This document shows positions 61,288-64,000 of a DNA stretch of 64,000 nt, one piece after another. How positions within the stretch are numbered: position 1 is the first letter of the stretch; each line of letters opens with the position of its first letter. Position numbers and translations under genes: made by a program. Source of the DNA: Acidobacteriota bacterium (lineage in GTDB: Bacteria > Acidobacteriota > Terriglobia > Bryobacterales > Bryobacteraceae); NCBI GenBank assembly GCA_016213775.1, contig JACQZR010000280.1, positions 1 through 64,000 of the forward strand, written 5' to 3'. Under the pieces are notes generated by a model that was not told the DNA's origin, ran no database searches, and saw only the letters and a list, made by a program, of their open reading frames with translations.

Positions 61288-61875
61288 TCAGATCCTGATC
61301 CCCAAACTCCACAAGCTGAACCCCACCGCCTGACGGAAGCACAGCCACCGATAACCCCAGCCATCCTGATGACTGGACGGCCGCGGTGACCCGTACACCT
61401 CAATTCCTAACTGCTGCAACATATGCTTCGCCCGGAAGATATGATAGCCGTCGGTGACGACGATGCACGATTTCATCCCCATACGGCGCATGATTTCCGC
61501 CGCCGCGGTCATGGATTCCGCCGTACTTTCGCTTTCCGGTTCAATGAGGATGTTTTCCACTGGCACCCCCTTTGCGCTGAGGTATTTTCTCCCCACTTCG
61601 CTTTCAGTGTGGAGCGGGTCGCCGCCGGCGCCGCCCGTAGTGATAACTCGTGCGGCTAGCCCCTTGCCGTACAACTCCAGGGCGTGATCGAGGCGAGCCT
61701 TGAGGACCGGCGACGGGCGGCCACGATATTCGGCGGCACCGAGAACAACAATTACATCCGCAGGTCGGGCCTCATCAACAGCGGCCTGACGTTCGATATC
61801 CAACGTCATTCGCCATAGTTTCGCCGCGATTCCGATCACCCCTAAAGCGAAGAGAATCCAGAGCCTGCGTTTCAT
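61288..61875 (-). CDS. YdcF-like (DUF218) membrane protein
   Basis: 195 residues with one N-terminal membrane helix (about 4-22, LWILFALGVIGIAAKLW) and a DUF218/YdcF domain outside or at the membrane: DVIVVLGAAEYRGRPSPVLK, ARLDHALELYGKG, VITTGGAGG, EPESESTAESMTAAAEI and VVTDGYHIFRAKHMLQ. YdcF-like proteins include SanA and ElyC, linked to cell-envelope integrity. Location directly before the division cluster fits that. The 259 bp between it and mraZ (divergent) contain the mraZ operator and no other gene. Confidence 0.85.
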   Translation of the reverse strand: MKRRLWILFALGVIGIAAKLWRMTLDIERQAAVDEARPADVIVVLGAAEYRGRPSPVLKARLDHALELYGKGLAARVITTGGAGGDPLHTESEVGRKYLSAKGVPVENILIEPESESTAESMTAAAEIMRRMGMKSCIVVTDGYHIFRAKHMLQQLGIEVYGSPRPSSHQDGWGYRWLCFRQAVGFSLWSLGIRI

Positions 61876-62093
61876 GGGTACTTCCTCAGGATACGCCGGG
61901 TCAGGTGAGAGTGGCGACTGGGAGGAGAAGAGAAGCGGGAGGGCACAAGAGGCAGTGTGTGAGACGTAGGGGCCACTAGTAGTAGGTGGGTGGGTAAGCT
62001 AAAGAGAACAAAAAGGGAATGCCTGCCTAAGCTCAAGAATTACCTGAAGATTCTTGTTGATTTCCACCTCTGAGGTGTGGCATCATCGCCTCA

Positions 62094-62138
62094 AGTGGTT
62101 AGAAGTGGCGATTTGAGGTCGTCAGAGGTCGAAAGTGG
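62094..62138 (+). promoter_or_regulatory. MraZ-type operator: five 10-bp-phased repeats overlapping the mraZ start
   Basis: AGTGG (62094), AGTGG (62104), TGAGG (62114), AGAGG (62124) and AGTGG (62134) lie exactly 10 bp apart. MraZ operators in other bacteria are TGGGN-type repeats at 10-bp spacing before mraZ; here the core is RGDGG instead. The fourth repeat doubles as ribosome site and the fifth contains the GTG start codon. Binding by MraZ is inferred. Confidence 0.65.
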
Positions 62139-62617
62139 AAAACGTCGCTCAAAACTCGGTGACAGTCAATCCTCCTCGTGGACTGTTCCCGACTAAGGTC
62201 GACGAAAAAGGGCGCATGAAGGTCCCAAGCGAGATCGCGTCGTACCTGACGACCCTGCAAGCGCAGCAAGTATTCGTGACGAGTCTGGACCGCAACACAG
62301 CTAGAGTGTACACCATTCCGGCCTGGAATCGAAATGTCGCGATTCTGACGGCTGGGGACAAAGTGGCGTGGGGCAAGGATATCTTGTTTCTGGCAAACGA
62401 AATGGGCCAGGACGCGGAGATCGACGGGCAGTCGAGAATTCTCCTGCCTAGCAACCTGCGGCGGCTGCTGAAGCTGGAAAGCTCGCAGGTGTGGCTGGAG
62501 GCGTATGACGGAGTGATCAACGTCTACAGCCAGGCGGAATTTGAGAAGCGCCAGACGAAGGCGATGGAGAATCTGGCGGACAAGTTGGCGTACATGGAGA
62601 ACCAGGGACTGAAATAA
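62135..62617 (+). CDS. mraZ: MraZ transcriptional regulator of the division cluster
   Basis: 160 residues from GTG 62135. Two AbrB-like swapped-hairpin modules: FPTKVDEKGRMKVPSEI (about residues 18-35) and AEIDGQSRILLPSNLRR (about 105-122), matching the DxKGRxxxP and DxxGRxxLP motifs. The second module has SRILLP with Gln-Ser in place of the usual Gly-Arg run, a mild variation. MraZ forms rings that bind repeats before its own gene and regulates the cluster; such repeats (five, 10-bp spaced) overlap this start. rsmH follows after 10 bp. The gene order is the standard dcw order. Confidence 0.92.
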   Translation: MENVAQNSVTVNPPRGLFPTKVDEKGRMKVPSEIASYLTTLQAQQVFVTSLDRNTARVYTIPAWNRNVAILTAGDKVAWGKDILFLANEMGQDAEIDGQSRILLPSNLRRLLKLESSQVWLEAYDGVINVYSQAEFEKRQTKAMENLADKLAYMENQGLK

Positions 62618-62627
62618 CCGGATATGT

Positions 62628-63518
62628 ATGGCACAAACTCACATACCGGTACTCAGCCAGGAATTGTTGGAGCATCTTGCGGTCCGTCCGGATGGGATTT
62701 ATTTGGACGCGACCTGCGGCCTCGGGGGCCATACGAAGCAGATCGCGGAGCGGCTGACCAGCGGGTTTGTGATTGCGAACGATCAGGACTTGGATTCGTT
62801 GGAACTGGCACGGCAGAACACGGCGGAGGTAGCGGACAGGATTCGCTTTCATCACGGCCGGATGTCGGAGTTAGAAGCAGCTCTCAGGGAAATGCAGATG
62901 GAGAAAGTAAGTGGGCTGGTAGCGGACCTCGGGGTTTCGTTTTATCAGCTCACGGAAGCAGAGAGAGGATTCAGTCTGATGGCGGACGGCCCTTTGGACA
63001 TGCGAATGAATCGCACCGAGGGGGAGACCGCCGCGGATCTGGTGAATTTCAGTTCGGAGAAAGAGCTCGCCGACTGTATCTTCCAGTACGGCGAGGAGAG
63101 GAGGTCGCGGAGAATAGCCAGAGCAATCGTCCGCGCACGGCCGATTCGATCCACGGGTCATTTGGCGCGTGTCATCGAGGCGGCCGTGCCGAGGACGGGC
63201 AGGCTACATCCAGCGACACAAACGTTCTCAGCGATACGGCAAGTGGTGAATCGCGAGATGGAGGAGTTGGAGTTGTTCCTCGACGCAGTACCCCGGTTAG
63301 TGGAACCGGGCGGCAGAGTGGTCATCTTAACTTTTCATTCTCTCGAGGACCGGAGAGTGAAGCAGAGTTTTCAACGCCTGTCCCGCGAAGGGCGGGCGCA
63401 ATTGCTGGCCAAACATGTGATTACACCCTCCGAAGAAGAGACGAGAGCAAACCCGGCGGCGCGCAGCGCAAAACTACGCGCCCTGCGAATGGTTTCAGAG
63501 GAATCCGAGGCGGTGTGA
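62628..63518 (+). CDS. rsmH: 16S rRNA (cytosine(1402)-N4)-methyltransferase
   Basis: 296 residues. Transfers methyl from S-adenosylmethionine to N4 of C1402 in 16S rRNA. The SAM-binding motif YLDATCGLGGHTKQIAERL (about residues 25-43), VADLGVSFYQL with the family's DLG-S, RGFSLMADGPLDMRMN, and TFHSLEDRRVKQSFQRL near residue 225 are diagnostic of RsmH (MraW). The protein is slightly short of typical (about 310) but complete. ATG at 62628 is 10 bp after mraZ. Followed by the ftsL-like gene after 35 bp. Confidence 0.95.
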   Translation: MAQTHIPVLSQELLEHLAVRPDGIYLDATCGLGGHTKQIAERLTSGFVIANDQDLDSLELARQNTAEVADRIRFHHGRMSELEAALREMQMEKVSGLVADLGVSFYQLTEAERGFSLMADGPLDMRMNRTEGETAADLVNFSSEKELADCIFQYGEERRSRRIARAIVRARPIRSTGHLARVIEAAVPRTGRLHPATQTFSAIRQVVNREMEELELFLDAVPRLVEPGGRVVILTFHSLEDRRVKQSFQRLSREGRAQLLAKHVITPSEEETRANPAARSAKLRALRMVSEESEAV

Positions 63519-63553
63519 CGGAACGCGTGCAGTAGAGAGAGAAAGGCAACAGA

Positions 63554-64000
63554 ATGGCAACGCTGGCGACATGGTACGACCGCTTTATGGGGAAGGGCGG
63601 AGCGCAGGCGAATGCGGGAGCTCGTTGGATGGAGGAGAAATCCGGAAAGCCAACAAGCAACCGTTTGCGGCCGTTCCCGAACGAAGACATCCACTTCTTC
63701 GTGAAACAGATTGACAACAGCCGGGTAATTCGCGAAGCAGACCCGCAGGCACCAAAGATGTGCTGGAGCATGATCGGCGGGGCGAGCGCCTCGGCGGTGC
63801 TACTCATCGGAATGCTTTTGCCCACAGGCTACCGCCTGATGGCCGGGTATCAGATTCAGGATCTGGTGAAGCAGCGCGAACTGCTGGATCACAAGATGGC
63901 GGAGCTGGAATTGGAAGAAGCGAAACTGCTCAGCCCGGCGCGGCTGGCGGAACTGGCGGAGTTGCAGAACTTCGTCGATCCGGCGCCTGACAAAGTGATC
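63554..64000 (+). CDS. FtsL-like cell division protein, cut by the window end
   Basis: The frame is open to the last base (149 codons). A cytoplasmic N-terminus of about 70 residues precedes one membrane helix (about 77-95, GGASASAVLLIGMLLPTGY). A periplasmic coiled-coil-like stretch follows, rich in Leu, Glu and Lys (DLVKQRELLDHKMAELELEE). The position after rsmH and this topology match FtsL, which joins FtsB and FtsQ in the divisome. Sequence is poorly conserved in this family, so position carries most of the weight. AAGG lies 8 bases before ATG 63554. The C-terminus is outside the window. Confidence 0.75.
   Translation, partial: MATLATWYDRFMGKGGAQANAGARWMEEKSGKPTSNRLRPFPNEDIHFFVKQIDNSRVIREADPQAPKMCWSMIGGASASAVLLIGMLLPTGYRLMAGYQIQDLVKQRELLDHKMAELELEEAKLLSPARLAELAELQNFVDPAPDKVI

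Overview
The window reads as chromosomal DNA of an acidobacterium, most likely from the Solibacteraceae/Bryobacter side (Candidatus Solibacter-like). The reasons are its high GC content, two very large Oar-like TonB-dependent receptors with a carboxypeptidase-regulatory-like N-terminus, two Ser/Thr kinases fused to TolB/PD40-type beta-propellers, PEP-CTERM proteins, a winged-helix-TPR regulator, many Tat-exported oxidoreductases, hydrolases and sulfatases, and two decayed copies of the Acidobacterial Duplicated Orphan Permease (ADOP) family. This assignment is inference from gene families; there is no rRNA operon to confirm it.

Layout. 0.1-4.5 kb: an erythromycin-esterase relic, a CadC-like winged-helix/TPR regulator with phased direct repeats upstream, two small exported proteins (PEP-CTERM and HAF-repeat), and a composite gene relic. 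4.5-10.9 kb: a HutC-type GntR regulator divergent from a tightly packed glycerophosphodiesterase, glycerol-3-phosphate dehydrogenase and TonB-receptor operon. 11.3-16.9 kb: initiator tRNA, a membrane sulfatase/phosphotransferase, a GT39-like glycosyltransferase, VOC, rhodanese and esterase genes. 17-19.2 kb: a decayed toxin-antitoxin pair, then an ECF sigma factor overlapping its zinc-finger anti-sigma factor. 19.3-22.5 kb: an overlapping three-gene operon of Tat amidohydrolase, exported double-VOC protein and hexaheme cytochrome c. 22.5-28.4 kb: UbiD decarboxylase, FabG, a PRPP-binding transferase, an exported TIM-barrel protein with a Gfo/Idh oxidoreductase, and a PEP-CTERM protein. 28.8-34.9 kb: a HEPN pair, a BON protein, kinase 1 and two broken PIN toxin-antitoxin loci. 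34.9-46.4 kb: TonB receptor plus DUF5666-like protein sharing Gly/Pro-rich tracts, kinase 2 flanked by a truncated GT39 tail and an ADOP relic, then GT39 and a large exported glycosidase-like protein. 46.5-53.7 kb: intact VapBC-like pair, arylamine N-acetyltransferase, arylsulfatase, GH36-like galactosidase and a third GT39. 53.8-61.9 kb: a cluster of interlocking hairpins, a metzincin protease, a PIG-L deacetylase, a YihY/BrkB membrane protein, a GlcG-like protein, a propeller-PHP protein, a Gfo/Idh deletion relic, a Uma2 nuclease and a YdcF protein. 62.1 kb to the end: the start of the division and cell wall cluster (mraZ, rsmH, ftsL-like).

Three themes stand out. First, exported catabolism of sugars, sulfated glycans, phosphodiesters and possibly aromatics, with TonB uptake. 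Second, active gene decay: at least nine relics, several of them toxin-antitoxin modules, showing in-frame stops, frameshifts and internal deletions. Third, readable regulatory DNA: HutC palindromes, 10-bp-phased repeats before the winged-helix regulator, a variant MraZ box overlapping its own start codon, and compound hairpin repeats.
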